A DNA stretch of 64,000 nucleotides, taken from NCBI GenBank assembly GCA_900618795.1, contig UYJD01000003.1, positions 282,262 through 346,261 on the forward strand. The letters are read 5' to 3'. The position numbers and the translations under genes are program-made. The notes under the pieces are model-generated. The model was not told the DNA's origin. It saw only the letters and a program-made list of their open reading frames with translations, and made no database searches. Of the stretch, positions 43,895 to 55,436 are shown piece after piece. The DNA comes from Cyanodermella asteris (lineage: Eukaryota; Ascomycota; Lecanoromycetes; Ostropales; Stictidaceae). The first letter of the stretch is position 1; every line of letters begins with the position of its first letter.

Positions 43895-45502
43895 CTACTG
43901 CTCCTTCTTGTTCTCCTTGTTCCTGTCTTCTGCCACCTTCACCCGGTCCACCCATCCTTCGCCGCGAGCGCTGCTTAAAATCTTCCTGAGCGAGCCGCTG
44001 CTGATGGCTGCAGAGTCTCTCTCGTACACCACATTCAAGAGCATGAGGCCCATCACAAACACCCAGACGTCGCCGTTCTGACCGGTCTTCCACCACCCAC
44101 GCTTCACGCCAACCTTCCACAAGCTGTCGATGCTCATTCTGGCGCAGTAGGTGAACTGACCGCGCCCACCCTTACGCTCAACGAAACCCCACATTCCTCC
44201 CAGGAACCCACCCAGGAACCATCTCTGAGTCGGCAGAAAACTACGTGGTAAGATGTTCTGGAATAAGCAAATGCTGCCCCACGAAGTGCCAATAGCGCCA
44301 GTAACGAAGATCGTCAATCGGAGGATGGACTGCGCCAGCTTGTTGAGCTGGCCGGTGGGATCCTGTAAAAAGAGCTTGTACTTGAGAAGGCTCAGTGCGC
44401 CGAGAATGACTGTGAAAATGCGTGCAAAGCGTGGTGCTGCGCGAAGGAAGAATTCAATGAAAGTGCGTGAACACGATTGTTGATTAGGATGTAGTAGAGC
44501 GCAGGATAGGAAGGGGATGCTGGGATGTGCGGAGGATGTGATGGACTCGATGCCGGCCAGGGCTCTGGGGAGGTTGCTCTTGTCGTTTGGATAAAGAATA
44601 GGTGACACAAAAGCAGGGTGTCGTAGTTGAGACATTGTTGCAAGTCCATCAACGATTCCGTTGTTGTCCGGCCACGAGAGTCCCGCTGGATAGTCTTCCG
44701 GTCGTTTTTGGATATAGTTTTGTGAATTGTTCATGATAAAGTTCCCGAAGCCCGTAGGAAAGCAATCGCGATCGAAGACGAAGGCATGCAGAAGTTGTCC
44801 GTAGACTGGCGGCATTAGTAAGCAGCTTCCGAACCACCATGGTTTGTTCTTCAGGTATCCCTCATCCTCCAGCATATTGTATGCGAATTCAAGCGCCTTT
44901 GTAGAAACCCAAATAGCAGCGCTGATGCGCAACTGCTCGCCAGGCGCGACTCCAAGAGCAAATCCAGCTAGCGAAGCACCAATTGCGGGAGCCAAGCGTG
45001 CTGTAAGGGCTTTCGATATCCTTGGGTTGCGCTTCCTGAAAGGCGCAGCATCTTTCGTAAGAAGATTGGCCCTCAATCTGCTGAAGAACCTGTGCAGAAT
45101 GCGATGGAGGAACAGAATAAATGCCACCGATATGCTGAGTCTGAAATTGCGGCTACCCAGCATCCGTCCTTTGGGTGGTACGACAGCTCTTTCACTGCCT
45201 CGGCTTCGAATGAGATTGGCAGATATAATATCCCACAGCTTCAATCCAGTTTGCGCCGCAATAAACACGCGCAATGATGCTCTGACCGCGGCTGCATTGA
45301 AATCATCCCGGCTCTTGACGCTCGCGTCGTAGCTATCGGGCTTCGGAGCGCGTTTGCTAATCGCAGGCGGAGTCCGCTGAATGAAAAGTCGGTGAAAAGC
45401 TTCGTATTCTCGCGGCGTGACAGTGTATCGCATCGCATTGCGGAGGACCGGGTCGAGCTTGGAATGGGCGTGAGAGGATCCGGGGCTGTCTGGCGGCGCC
45501 AT
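43895..45502 (-). CDS. TMEM135-like integral membrane protein
   Basis: 535 residues, no intron. The arrangement fits the TMEM135/fungal relatives found in peroxisomes and mitochondria: a polar N-terminus (about 1-75), then hydrophobic segments around LSISVAFILFLHRILHRFFS, APAIGASLAGFALGV, FGSCLLMPPVYGQLLHAFVF and, after a long loop with conserved Pro/His, FARIFTVILGALSLLKYKLF, IFVTGAIGTSWGSICLFQ and VFVMGLMLLNVVYE. The GxxGGxWGF stretch (LGGFLGGMWGFVERKGGR) and the arginine-rich RMSIDSLWKVGVKRG are characteristic. TMEM135 influences mitochondrial dynamics and peroxisomal cholesterol traffic in animals; the fungal role is not known to me. The C-terminus is charged (NKENKKEQ). Confidence 0.83.
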   Translation of the reverse strand: MAPPDSPGSSHAHSKLDPVLRNAMRYTVTPREYEAFHRLFIQRTPPAISKRAPKPDSYDASVKSRDDFNAAAVRASLRVFIAAQTGLKLWDIISANLIRSRGSERAVVPPKGRMLGSRNFRLSISVAFILFLHRILHRFFSRLRANLLTKDAAPFRKRNPRISKALTARLAPAIGASLAGFALGVAPGEQLRISAAIWVSTKALEFAYNMLEDEGYLKNKPWWFGSCLLMPPVYGQLLHAFVFDRDCFPTGFGNFIMNNSQNYIQKRPEDYPAGLSWPDNNGIVDGLATMSQLRHPAFVSPILYPNDKSNLPRALAGIESITSSAHPSIPFLSCALLHPNQQSCSRTFIEFFLRAAPRFARIFTVILGALSLLKYKLFLQDPTGQLNKLAQSILRLTIFVTGAIGTSWGSICLFQNILPRSFLPTQRWFLGGFLGGMWGFVERKGGRGQFTYCARMSIDSLWKVGVKRGWWKTGQNGDVWVFVMGLMLLNVVYERDSAAISSGSLRKILSSARGEGWVDRVKVAEDRNKENKKEQ

Positions 45503-47066
45503 GACGGGCGACTTGTGGGTAGTGCTTGATGTGAAGGAAAGCTGCCGTTCCTCAAGTCATCAGAAAGACACCACGCACCGCAATCAAGTTGTGACGACGA
45601 GATTTGAGTCGTGAGGCTGGAAACGGAGCCGTCGTCGCTGGTGGAAAGTGGAGAGAGCAACAACTTGACTTGAACCTCGGGCCGTCGTATAGTAGGTAGA
45701 ATCGTGTGACAGCCGCCAAGACAGGCTTGCGCATCTTCGTTCACTGAACTCACCGTCTGACTGACCATCGGTCATGACTACCTAGGTAGGTATATTTTGG
45801 ATCAATTAACTCGTCGGCGCACAGCCATCTGCGGCCTTTGTGACATCTGCGTACATGAGGCGCCCAACTGTTGATGTCTCAATAGCCTCCAGTCGCCTTT
45901 CTTCGCCCCCGTTCGACGGGCATCGCATTGTTATTGGCAGGATTTGTGGCCGTCGACTAGCGACATGCATGATCTTGTACGAACTGAGGTACCTATGATG
46001 GTCAGATATCACTACGATGAGGGCGCTGCACATTTGTGTAATTACATTATGGCTGCTGATCCTGCATGTGGTGACTTATCCGCGTTCGGCTTGGAGTCAT
46101 TGTCGAAGGATCGAGGAGAAAGATCTCGTCGTACTAATCTATTGCTCGCTTGAACCTGATCATACTATTCAATCAATCGTCCGAAACCGAATGACCCGGA
46201 CCGAGGAGAGGAACGATGGCATGCACACCTTTCCGATCTCATTCACTATCCCGAGTCGCTTGTTCCCGAGTTCAGCCTGCTTACGAAGACATCGACGTTG
46301 GCACAGTAAGAGAGAGACATGGTTCAAACTGTTCCATGTCCACTGCTAGAGCCTGGTTGCCGACGCCCGGACTTATCATCAAGTCTATTACCGGACAAAC
46401 CAGAACGAGTGTGGCACGACGTAAGCTCCATCCTCTTCACATTGCTTGGAATCCCACTCTCTTCAGGACTGTGGACTAAATTGACGAGGAGATTGACGTT
46501 GATTGGCCACACATAGTGTTTCGCTCGCCGCTAAAAAGCCGCTCTCGCGAAAGGACTCTTCATATCTCTATCACCACGGATCTATGATTAGCTATAGCTC
46601 TGTAAGTCCGCAATCTCCTTTTCCTAAGCCATGCCTGTCTACGAAGCAGGGCTTTGTGTATAGCTTTCCATATGTCCTTATCGCCGAGAGAATGCATGCC
46701 TGTTTCAATCGATCCCTGGACTTTGGTCACCAACCACTAGCAGTGCCATGGCACCGCTCTCACGGAGTCTAGCGACCTCCTTATCCCCGTGCAATCGCAG
46801 GTAGCCCCTTTCTGCATGATCCCTTGAGAGTATGGTTTATAAGTGAGCATATGGCGAGTGCCATGGGAAGGCTCGCCATCAGGGCCGATGAGGGGCTTTC
46901 GGGTGAACACCACTGCGCTCCTTCGTAAGCAGTACCATTTCAAAGCAATATAAACTCGGGGCAACATCATTTCAGAGCGGTACAAGGCTTGACCCCGGGC
47001 AGCTGCTTCCCAATATCAAACATACCTTCATATTGGTTTCTCCACATTCTTTCGGAAATTAGCAAA
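45503..47066. promoter_or_regulatory. Divergent intergenic region TMEM135-like / SDR
   Basis: 1.56 kb with no supported gene. It contains a 12-bp palindrome ctacctaggtag at 45778-45789, of a kind common in ascomycete promoters, and an inverted repeat with 8-bp arms (atggcgag / ctcgccat) and a 13-nt loop at 46851-46879. Overlapping short frames have no motif. Confidence 0.45.
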
Positions 47067-47913
47067 ATGGTCAGTGCTAAAAGCATCATCTTGATCACTG
47101 GTGGCAACGCAGGAATTGGCCGTGAGATTGCTCGCCAGCTGATTTCAGACAAAGACACCGTTGCCATCATTGGCTGTCGCTCCTCTGAGAAAGGAAACGC
47201 CGCTCTCAAGGAACTCCAACAACTTGGACTGCCCGGCATGATCGAACTTGTGCACCTGGACGTTGATAGCCCTAGCTCAATCGAAGCTTCCGCCAAAGAA
47301 ATCGAGCAGCGCCACGGCAAGTATGTATTTCCGCCCCACCAGTTGTACGATCCTCAAGTGAGCTGTTCTGATCGGCATTTGCAGACTGGACGCCCTCGTC
47401 AACAACGCCGCCATCGCCTGGAATGCCGAAAATCTCCCCGAACCCGACTTTATCATCTCCTGCTACCGCACAAACTTCCTCGGTCCCCATCTCACCACCG
47501 AAGCATTTGCACCCCTCCTCCGCAAGTCTACTTTGACTCCCCGCATCATCAACGTTTCCCCCGCCGCCGGCTCAATCTCCCTTCGCCTGCACCCACCTCC
47601 CGCGGTGGCTGCATTCTACTCGCGCCGCCGCACCGTACACTACGGCGCCAGCAAAGCAGCACTAAATTGGTTGACTGGGGACCAAACCATGACCTACGGC
47701 AAGGAAGGGTTCAAGGTTCTCGCAGTTTGTCCTGGATTCACCGAGTCAACTTTGGGGCCTTTCAACTCAACGAAGAACGGGGCAAAGTCGACGAGTGAAG
47801 GGGCTGGTAATATTGTTGAGGTCATCAGAGGCGGGCGTGATGATGAGCATGGACGCTTGGTGCACGGAGAGGAGAAGTGGGTGGACCTTCCGAAGGGCCA
47901 GTATGATTGGTAG
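47067..47913 (+). CDS. Short-chain dehydrogenase/reductase, carbonyl-reductase type
   Basis: 260 residues in two exons, 47067-47320 and 47385-47913, with a 64-nt intron. The start MVSAKSIILITGGNAGIGRE is the coenzyme loop right at the N-terminus, so the protein is cytosolic. It continues with LDALVNNAAIAWN (NNAG motif variant), NVSPAAGS with the catalytic Ser, and HYGASKAALNWL with the Tyr and Lys. The C-terminal substrate loop is VCPGFTEST. The order of motifs and the length match carbonyl-reductase-like SDRs that reduce aldehydes and ketones with NADPH. The exact substrate is unknown. The neighbour on the same strand is a GH43 enzyme, 557 nt downstream; co-function is not shown. Confidence 0.92.
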
Positions 47914-48470
47914 ATCTGGGTCTAAGAACCGCCTAAGTCATGTAAAGCGCTTGGCATCTCTACTCTTCGCTCTGATTTAGCACGCAATATAGATCAGCTC
48001 TGTCGATGTCTAACCATCGCCCTGATGGATTCCCTACTTGATGAGCCAAGCTTGTAATAGGACAGGATGCTTGGTGTCCACTGCTCATGGAGACGACCGC
48101 TGTTTCTTGAGGGTCGCAATTTAGCCGCTTTACAGGCACAACTTCAGCCCTGGCTCCCCATGATTCCCCACGACGCATTTAAGCTCCCCCACCCTCACCA
48201 GGATCATATAGACATCAACCCCTGCTCTCGCGGTTTTACCTTCTTAGTTCAGATTTTTTCAGCTATCGTCTGCTCGACAAGCATTGGAGACATATCTGCC
48301 TAATCCTCTCTAAACGTCACAATGAGCCATTGATCGAACAACAATCTACCACGGCCTCGCTTATACTATCTACGCTCAACCTCGCAAAACATTTCTTCAC
48401 CGGCCCAATCGTCGGAGAAAGGAACTCAGAGACCAAACATGCCAAACCCCTGCACACTTCACCGCAAAAA
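47914..48470. promoter_or_regulatory. Leader and promoter of the GH43 gene
   Basis: 557 nt, strongly pyrimidine/AC-rich near the end. A minimal upstream frame ATG-AGC-CAT-TGA lies at 48322-48333 and could act on translation if it is in the mRNA. The GH43 frame is open from 48330 but starts there with TTG. Confidence 0.45.
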
Positions 48471-49508
48471 ATGTCTTCAGCTCCCCAGCCTCTGATCACG
48501 ACCCTCTACACCGCCGACCCCTCCGCCCACGTCTTCAATGGAACCCTGTACATCTACCCCTCGCACGACCGCGACAGCGGCATCCCCGACAACGACAACG
48601 GCGACCAATACGACATGGTCGACTACCACGTCCTCTCCCTCCCGACCCTCAAACCGCTGACCCGCCCGTCTCCTGAAACCCCCTCTCCGCCTTCGCCCTT
48701 GAACGTCACCGACCACGGCCCCGTCCTGACACTCGAGCAAGTCCCCTGGGCCAAAACCCAACTCTGGGCCCCGGACGCCGCCTCCGCAAACGGCAAGTTC
48801 TACCTGTACTTCCCGGCGCGCGACCACGACGACATCTTCCGCATCGGCGTCGCCGTCTCGGACTCCCCGACGGGGCCGTTCACGGCGGACGAGAATTACA
48901 TACCCGGAACGTACAGTATCGATCCGGCGGTCTTCGTCGACGACGACGACGCGGAGAATTCGGCATACCTGTATTTCGGCGGGCTCTGGGGCGGACAGCT
49001 GCAATGCTGGCGGGGAGACGACTTTGACCGAGAGCTGGCTGGTCCGCAGGAGCCGTCGGGAGAGGGTCTCGTGGCGCTGATGCCCCGGGTCGCGAAACTG
49101 GATGCTGGAATGAAGACGCTTGCGGAGCCGCCGAGGGAGTTGGTGATTCTGGAGCCCGAGACGGGACAGCCGGTGAAGGCGGACGATCATGCGAGGCGGT
49201 TCTTTGAGGCGGCTTGGATGCACAAGTATGGGGGCAAGTATTATTTTAGCTATTCGACGGGGGACACGCATTACCTTGTGTATGCGATTGGAGAGAGCCC
49301 GACGGGCCCCTTCACTTATGCGGGGAGGCTATTGGAACCGGTTGTGGGGTGGACGACTCATCATTCGATTGTGGAGTTTGAGGGAAAGTGGTGGTTGTTT
49401 TATCATGACTCGAGCCTGAGTGGGGGCAAGAGTCATCTTCGGTGTGTGAAGGCTAGGGAGATTTTGTATGATGGGCAGGGCTTGATGCGTCTTGCGGAAC
49501 CGCAGTGA
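48471..49508 (+). CDS. Intracellular-type GH43 glycoside hydrolase
   Basis: 345 residues, no intron. The GH43 five-bladed beta-propeller acts on alpha-L-arabinosides or beta-xylosides. Candidate catalytic residues are in place: base Asp16 in LYTADPSAHVFNG, pKa-tuning Asp151 in SIDPAVFVDDD and acid Glu246 in FFEAAWMHKYGGKYYFSYS. Other propeller motifs are WAPDAASANGKFYLYF, GPFTYAGRLLEP and WTTHHSIVEFEGKWWLFYH. No signal peptide precedes the propeller, and the whole reading frame starts with MSSAPQPLITT, so an intracellular enzyme acting on imported oligosaccharides is likely; this is inference. GC content and codon choice at third positions are higher than in its neighbours. ATG 48471 was chosen as the first in-frame ATG. 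Confidence 0.92.
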   Translation: MSSAPQPLITTLYTADPSAHVFNGTLYIYPSHDRDSGIPDNDNGDQYDMVDYHVLSLPTLKPLTRPSPETPSPPSPLNVTDHGPVLTLEQVPWAKTQLWAPDAASANGKFYLYFPARDHDDIFRIGVAVSDSPTGPFTADENYIPGTYSIDPAVFVDDDDAENSAYLYFGGLWGGQLQCWRGDDFDRELAGPQEPSGEGLVALMPRVAKLDAGMKTLAEPPRELVILEPETGQPVKADDHARRFFEAAWMHKYGGKYYFSYSTGDTHYLVYAIGESPTGPFTYAGRLLEPVVGWTTHHSIVEFEGKWWLFYHDSSLSGGKSHLRCVKAREILYDGQGLMRLAEPQ

Positions 49509-49721
49509 TGAAAAAATGAAAGAAGTGTAGGAGCAACAGACTGAGGCATGAAAAGAATTTCATTTCATGCTGTACCAGAATATTACAAGCGCTGTGAATC
49601 CCGAAGCCATGTTGCCGCCTCGAACAAGCGCAAGTGATCGCTCAAAATGTCTAAGATGAATGTTGTATCTTCGAAAAGTCCTCCAAACGCGACCTATGTA
49701 CAGACCAGGTCATACCGCCTC

Positions 49722-52700
49722 CTAAAATTTCGACATCGCGATTGCGATGGCCTGAACATCGTCATGGCTAACGCTGACTTCGACACTTTTCACGCCAGCT
49801 GTATCGGCAGCTTTCTTAGCATCACCATAGAGCTGTGGGGCCTGTTAGTAATTGTTTCGCTCAGCGGAATCTGCTCATCTTACCTGAACTGTTGGAGCAC
49901 CGTTCTCGTCGTTCAATACCTCAATATCCTTCAAGGCTGCTCCAGCACCCTTGCTTGACACTCCCAAGCTCTTGAAAACGGCTTCCTTGGCACTCCACTT
50001 GGCTGCGAAACTGGCTCGTGAGTTGGGTGCCGACTTGCAGTATTTGATCTCTGCCGTTGTAAAGTTCCGCTCCACAAACGTTTCGTTCTCCACGTTTACC
50101 GCGTCGATGCTTTCAACATCAACGCCAACTTTGCTGTTTTCAGTGGCAGTAGCCTTGGCAAGGCTTTCCACCATCTTGCGAGTTTGCTCAATCTGGGCAT
50201 CTGGTTTTGTGAGCTGCACAGGGCCACTCTTGGTCTTATCTGTGAAGACATATTCCTTGAGCTTGTTATCAAGGCTGACGCGAGCCGTGGGGTCGAGGAA
50301 CACCTGAGCCTCTAGCTCGTCGGCATATGGCGACTTGTTCTTGGCAACGAACAAGGTGTTGTTGATCATACCATTGTGGAAGTAGCGATAGGCCTTCTTC
50401 TGACGTGCCTGGACACGCTGGCTGTAATTCGCGTACGTGGCTTTATCAAGAGTGGCAAAGAGATACTTGGGGTGGATGCCGATGGCTTGAGCACCCTTTT
50501 GACCGAAGCCAAAAGAGGTCACGCTGAATGCCTTGATGCCATCGGTCTGCAACGATCGCGAAGGGTAAACGATGTAGTCGAATTTCTCCATGACCTTATC
50601 GACGTTGTCGGCGTTACGATTGCCTGGAACGAGGCCACTGTCAAGGACCTGCAAGCAGCCGTTGAACATCCAAGCACCAGCCGCACCCTTGGGATGACCA
50701 GTGAGGTACTTCTGGAAGATGCCAAGCAAAGCATTGCCCTTCTTGCGGCCAAGGTGGCCCATTTGTCTGCAGATGACGTCCGACTCGTTCTTGTCGTTGG
50801 CAACAGTCGAAGTACCATGGAAGGATGCAACGCCTAGGTCATCAATTGTCAGACCCCAAGTCGCAAGAGCACCACGGAGAGGTGCGATGCTGGGATCACG
50901 TTTCCAAAAGTTATTGCCGAGGCTGTTCTGTGCTTCCTTCTCCTGTCGAATGGCCTCTTTGGCAATGTGTGTCGCGCGCTCCTGCATGTATGACTTCTCG
51001 TCGAAACTGTCGTCTGATTGTGCTTTGAGAGCGTTGGCCTCATCTTGAAGGTACAAGAGCTCAGACTCCTGCCACTGCTTGATCTGAGTCCGGCGCAGGT
51101 CAAGTTGACGCTTGCGGTAGTTGATATCAAGCAAAGGAGAGGCGAACTTGCCGGCTGTTTCTCGAGCCGTGGTTAGGACGCCGCGTCCAGGTGCAGGTAC
51201 CGAGCGCCCAATCTTGTCGGTAGCGGTGGCCGTGAAAGCGAGGATACCGTGGATGGGTACACCCATGTCGAGAGCCAGCTGGGCAGTCATGATGATCTGC
51301 ATACCACAGCCTTGAGATTCCATGAAGCCGTTACGTGTGGTGGTGGTTGGGCGAGACATCTCCTTCGGCGTTCGACCATGAGCAAATTCATCCTCGGCGT
51401 TGCTGGTGGCCTTCATGTTGGCGAACTCGTATGAACCCTCTTCCTGGAAGTCATCAAAACCACCCACGAGACAAATTTTGGCCTTGCCTTCCATGATCGT
51501 GTCGTACCCAATGTCGATCGACTCCACAGCTGTGGCACAAGCACCGACCGGGGTCTTGATAGGGCCGGTCGAAGACAGCAGAAGCATGTTCACCCATGCA
51601 CTCATGGTGTTAATGAACGACTCTTGCAAGATGTCCTTCTGCAGCGGTTTGTCCAAGAATCTATCCTTGTACATCCCACGCAACGCCGTGGTACCGCCAA
51701 TACCAGAACCAATGCAATTTCCAACCTCAGTGAGATGGACATATTTGTAGAACTCGTAAGGGTCGGTAATGCCGGAGGATAGGAGGGCTTCCACGGTAGA
51801 GACGAGAACAAACAAAGTGACGGGGTCGACCTGGCTGATGATGTCTTCGGGGACACCGTAAGTCTTCGCATCCCAGCCAGTTGGAATTTGACCGGCAACG
51901 AGGCGGTCGAAACGTAGAGCCTTGGGTACAAAAAGCGTGGCACCCTTCCTGACACGAACTGAGTACTCGCCGCTCTCAAGCTCGAAAATGTCAACCTTTT
52001 CTCCATGCTGACGTTTGTATTCTTCGGCAGTCTCCTTGCTAGACTCGAAAGGCTCGAGGTCCTCTTCGATCACGACTTCTTGAAGGAGCTGCTTCTTGGT
52101 AGGATCGTAACCATTGAACAGTTCCGGCTCAATCAGGCGGATACCGCTGTGCTCGAGAATCTGCTTTTCGTACTTGGTCTTGATGTCTTTATCATCGACA
52201 GGGTCACCTGTCTTTGCATCGACCCAGCCGCTGTAGCTCTTGCCTTTGAGTGGGCCATTGTGGTTCTTGATCAGGCCCATAAGCCAGGCCATCTCAACAC
52301 AGCCTTCGAGCGAGAACTCACCATAAGCCTCCATCTCCCATCGGGTTCGAGAGTTACCCCACGGGCCGACTTCCGAAAAGCCAGTGACAACGACGACCTT
52401 GTCGAGATCGACCATGCCTTTCAGTTGCTTGTTTAGCGGGCCGATTTCTTGTTCCCAATCCGGTAGGCGGGGGAAGTTGTACTTGATGTTGGCGCGCGGG
52501 TTGACATTGAGTGTCTTATAGAGCGACTCGCTTTCCTTGCCGTTGACAATCTCATGCTCAATGGCAGTCTCTTTGGTAACTGCCTTTCGTAGCTCAGCAC
52601 GCTCCATAATATCCTTTCGCAAGTCAGTCATCAGATCCTTGCTGTTCTGCAAGAACTGGAACCCGCCGTTGAGATCGGCGAAGACAGGCTCGTTTTGGCA

Positions 52701-55436
52701 AAGGTTGACAATAGTGGGCGACATGAGACCGAGGATGTTGAAAGCCATCTCTTGCTGCGAGAAAGTTCGAACACCATAGCTCTCGATGCCCTCTGCAGTG
52801 ATATTATTGGCAGACATGAGACCAGTCCCACGAGTCCAGCCAATTACCGTACCACATATGGTAAGGAAGTTGCCCCATGACTCGGAATACCATCTGTTGA
52901 ACAAAGTTTCGAGGGCGAGCTTGGATTCCGAGTACAGGCCGTCGTTGCCGAAAGTGCCGTGGTTGGGCGAAAGTGGAAGCATGACCTGGGCAGGGCGAGT
53001 CTCAAAACCGCGCTCCTTCTTCTGTGCCTTCACAGCACCCAATAGACGTACAAGATTGGTCAACATGATGCGATGAGCGAGCTCGGATCTCGAGTCAATG
53101 TTGTCGATCTCGCGCCCATTCTCTGGAATAGCAGCAAAGGGGACAATGAAGTCGAGATCCCATCCGAGACCCTTCTTGGTGTCATAGATATAGTCAACCA
53201 GGGCGTCCACATCTTGCTTACTGCCCTGGTTGAATGGGACGACGACCAATTGTGAGCCGTTGGCACCGAAGCGTGCGTACATGCTCTGGTAGTACTCGGT
53301 GACTTCGCGCGAGAAGCGACTGGTCGTGACAATCACCCTGGCACCACCGCTGATCAGGCCTTGCAGGACCTCTGCGCCAATGGAGCCAGCGCCAGCGCCG
53401 GTCATCAAAGCGTACTTGCCCTGGAACGTGACACCATCCCGCGCCGCTTGGATCAGACCATCGAGATAGTAACCTGTAAGCTTCTTGCTGTACTCCCAAG
53501 CACCCTGAGTATCTTTGCGCTTAAGATGCAGGAACGGAATTGTCTCGACTTTGCCTGGCTTGAGCTGGCCATTGGTGCGAGGCTTGTGGGCGAGCTTCTT
53601 CCCGTTGTTTCCGTTCTCAGCCGGCATAATCTGGCCTTCGTTCATGCTCAGACTACGCACAACGTTCTCGTAGAGTTGCTTGACTTGGAGTTGCGAGGAT
53701 TTACTCATCTTGTGTTGGTTCTTGATCAGGCGGTAGATGCGGCCGAGATCCGCCTGGACTTTCGTCCTATTCGCATATTCCGAAATTTTGCCACCCTCTG
53801 ACATCTCACGGACGTAGTGCTCGAGCTTGCGGACGCTCGGCCGTTGTACCTCCTTGTAATCGAGGTTGCCTCGTGTGTCAACCGTCGTCTGTGGGCCTGT
53901 TGGAATCGCGACATCCTTGTATACAGGCGCAATGTTCAGCACCTCCTTGCAGTTCTCAATCAGCTGCTCACCGAGCTCTTTGGCAAGCTGGTAAGTCTCG
54001 CCGCGCTCAGTTGGACAATTGTCGATGTGAAATTGCATGAAATCGAGCAGGGTAGAGTTTGATCGATTCATGATCCGAATACATTGACTGACAGTCTCGC
54101 GATCGACGGCCTTGAGGCGACCAAAAATGATATCGTAGTACATCGAGAGTGCGTCTTGTCTTGCCCAGTTCCAAGCAGAGTCATAGACACGAGCCTTCAA
54201 TGCGCTGAACGAAGGCTTGATGCCGTCTGCGTAAAAATCGCCGTGCTCTGCGGTCCACAAGTCGAGCTGAGCTTGAAGAACTTTGTTCGCTTCTTGAGAT
54301 CCGTTGAAAGCCTTGTCGCCTGCGCGCAGGTCCATTTTCAGGTACCTTGCGAGCAGTTCGATTTGCTGCTTGAAAAGAGCTCTCTGATCCTTGGTCAGAG
54401 CGTCAATGGCGGCGGGATCCATCATCATGCCCTGACCACCTGCAGCGCCATCGCCTGCGGAGGATGATTGCGTCAAGTCCACACCAGCGTTGGAAGCGTA
54501 CTTCTGGGTTGTATCGTCCAACCATGCCTTCGCATCGTTTTCGGAGCCCAAACGAGACGCAGGCTCCATTGTCAAACCCAATAGTAGAACGCCATCCTGT
54601 CTTCCAGAACCCAGTCCCCATCTTGTCTCGAGGTATTTGCGAGCAGCTGTAATATTAAAGCCACCAGGCATCTTGGAGGAGATCATGCGCGCAATGAGTG
54701 AGGATGATTGTTTTCCGAGCTGACCGTTGAAGGTGGCTTGCATTGCCGCTCCGAGTTCGTCGAGGGGTGTGTCCTCGGGCTTTTCAGGCGTGGAGCCAAA
54801 CTCCTTGCCCAGATCTCCGAGAATCTCATTTTGCAGAGTTGACTTGCCTGAAAACCGTCAGTATACGAATCTCCGATGATCGCAAAAATCTCGTTGCATA
54901 CCTCCGACCAAATCCTTGATGGCCTTGCTCAATGGGACGTCCGCAAGAGGCTTCTTCAGCTTTTGGGCAATCAAAGATCTCAAAATATCCACTGCACTCA
55001 CTGGCGCATCAGGGATAGAAGCGGCAGGTCCTGAGCTAGGTGGTGGAGGCGCTGCTGTTGCTGGAGCGGGTGCTGAACCTTGTGCCGGTGCTGGTGCTGT
55101 TGCTGAAGAGCTCGCATCTGCTGCAGCAGGAGCGGCAGCAGGCTCCTCGGGCTCTGGATCCGCTTCGTAGTAGATGTCCTTGCCGTCTTTTGCGGAGCAG
55201 AGGATCTGTCGCTGTAGTGACAGTGCAGCATCGTAGGCCTCATACTTTGCTGCTATAGTCCGCTTTGCCATTGTGCCGAGAGTGTCTGCAGGACCAATTT
55301 CCACAATCCTCTCGGTGTTTCTCTGTGCAAGAATGACATCTTGAGTCTCGATCCACCGCACGGGAGAGGCAAACTGGTATGCAAGCAGCTCAACAAGAAG
55401 CGTATGGGCGAGCTCCTGCTCGATTTCGGGACGCAT
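49722..55436 (-). CDS. fas2: Fatty-acid synthase subunit alpha
   Basis: Alpha chain of the cytosolic dodecameric type I fatty-acid synthase. 1872 residues in three exons, 54902-55436, 49884-54847 and 49722-49841, with introns of 54 and 42 nt. Order: N-terminal end of the malonyl/palmitoyl-transferase fold ([20 protein letters not shown]), an Ala/Pro linker, ACP with phosphopantetheine Ser181 in [12 protein letters not shown], ketoreductase ([20 protein letters not shown]; Tyr in [10 protein letters not shown]), ketosynthase with Cys1282 in [10 protein letters not shown] and His1522 in [10 protein letters not shown], and a C-terminal phosphopantetheinyl transferase ([11 protein letters not shown] ... 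[16 protein letters not shown]) that activates its own ACP. The last 40 residues are in the small 3' exon. All active-site motifs are intact. It is head-to-head with fas1, an arrangement known in several ascomycetes. Confidence 0.98.

Noticed and set aside
48477-49271. 264-codon antisense frame inside the GH43 gene
   Set aside because: Arises from the GC-rich third positions of the real gene; translation is Arg/Val-rich without motifs.
47067-49508. Possible sugar-degradation cluster of SDR plus GH43
   Set aside because: Only two adjacent genes with separate 557-nt spacing and no transporter or regulator nearby; co-function is unsupported.
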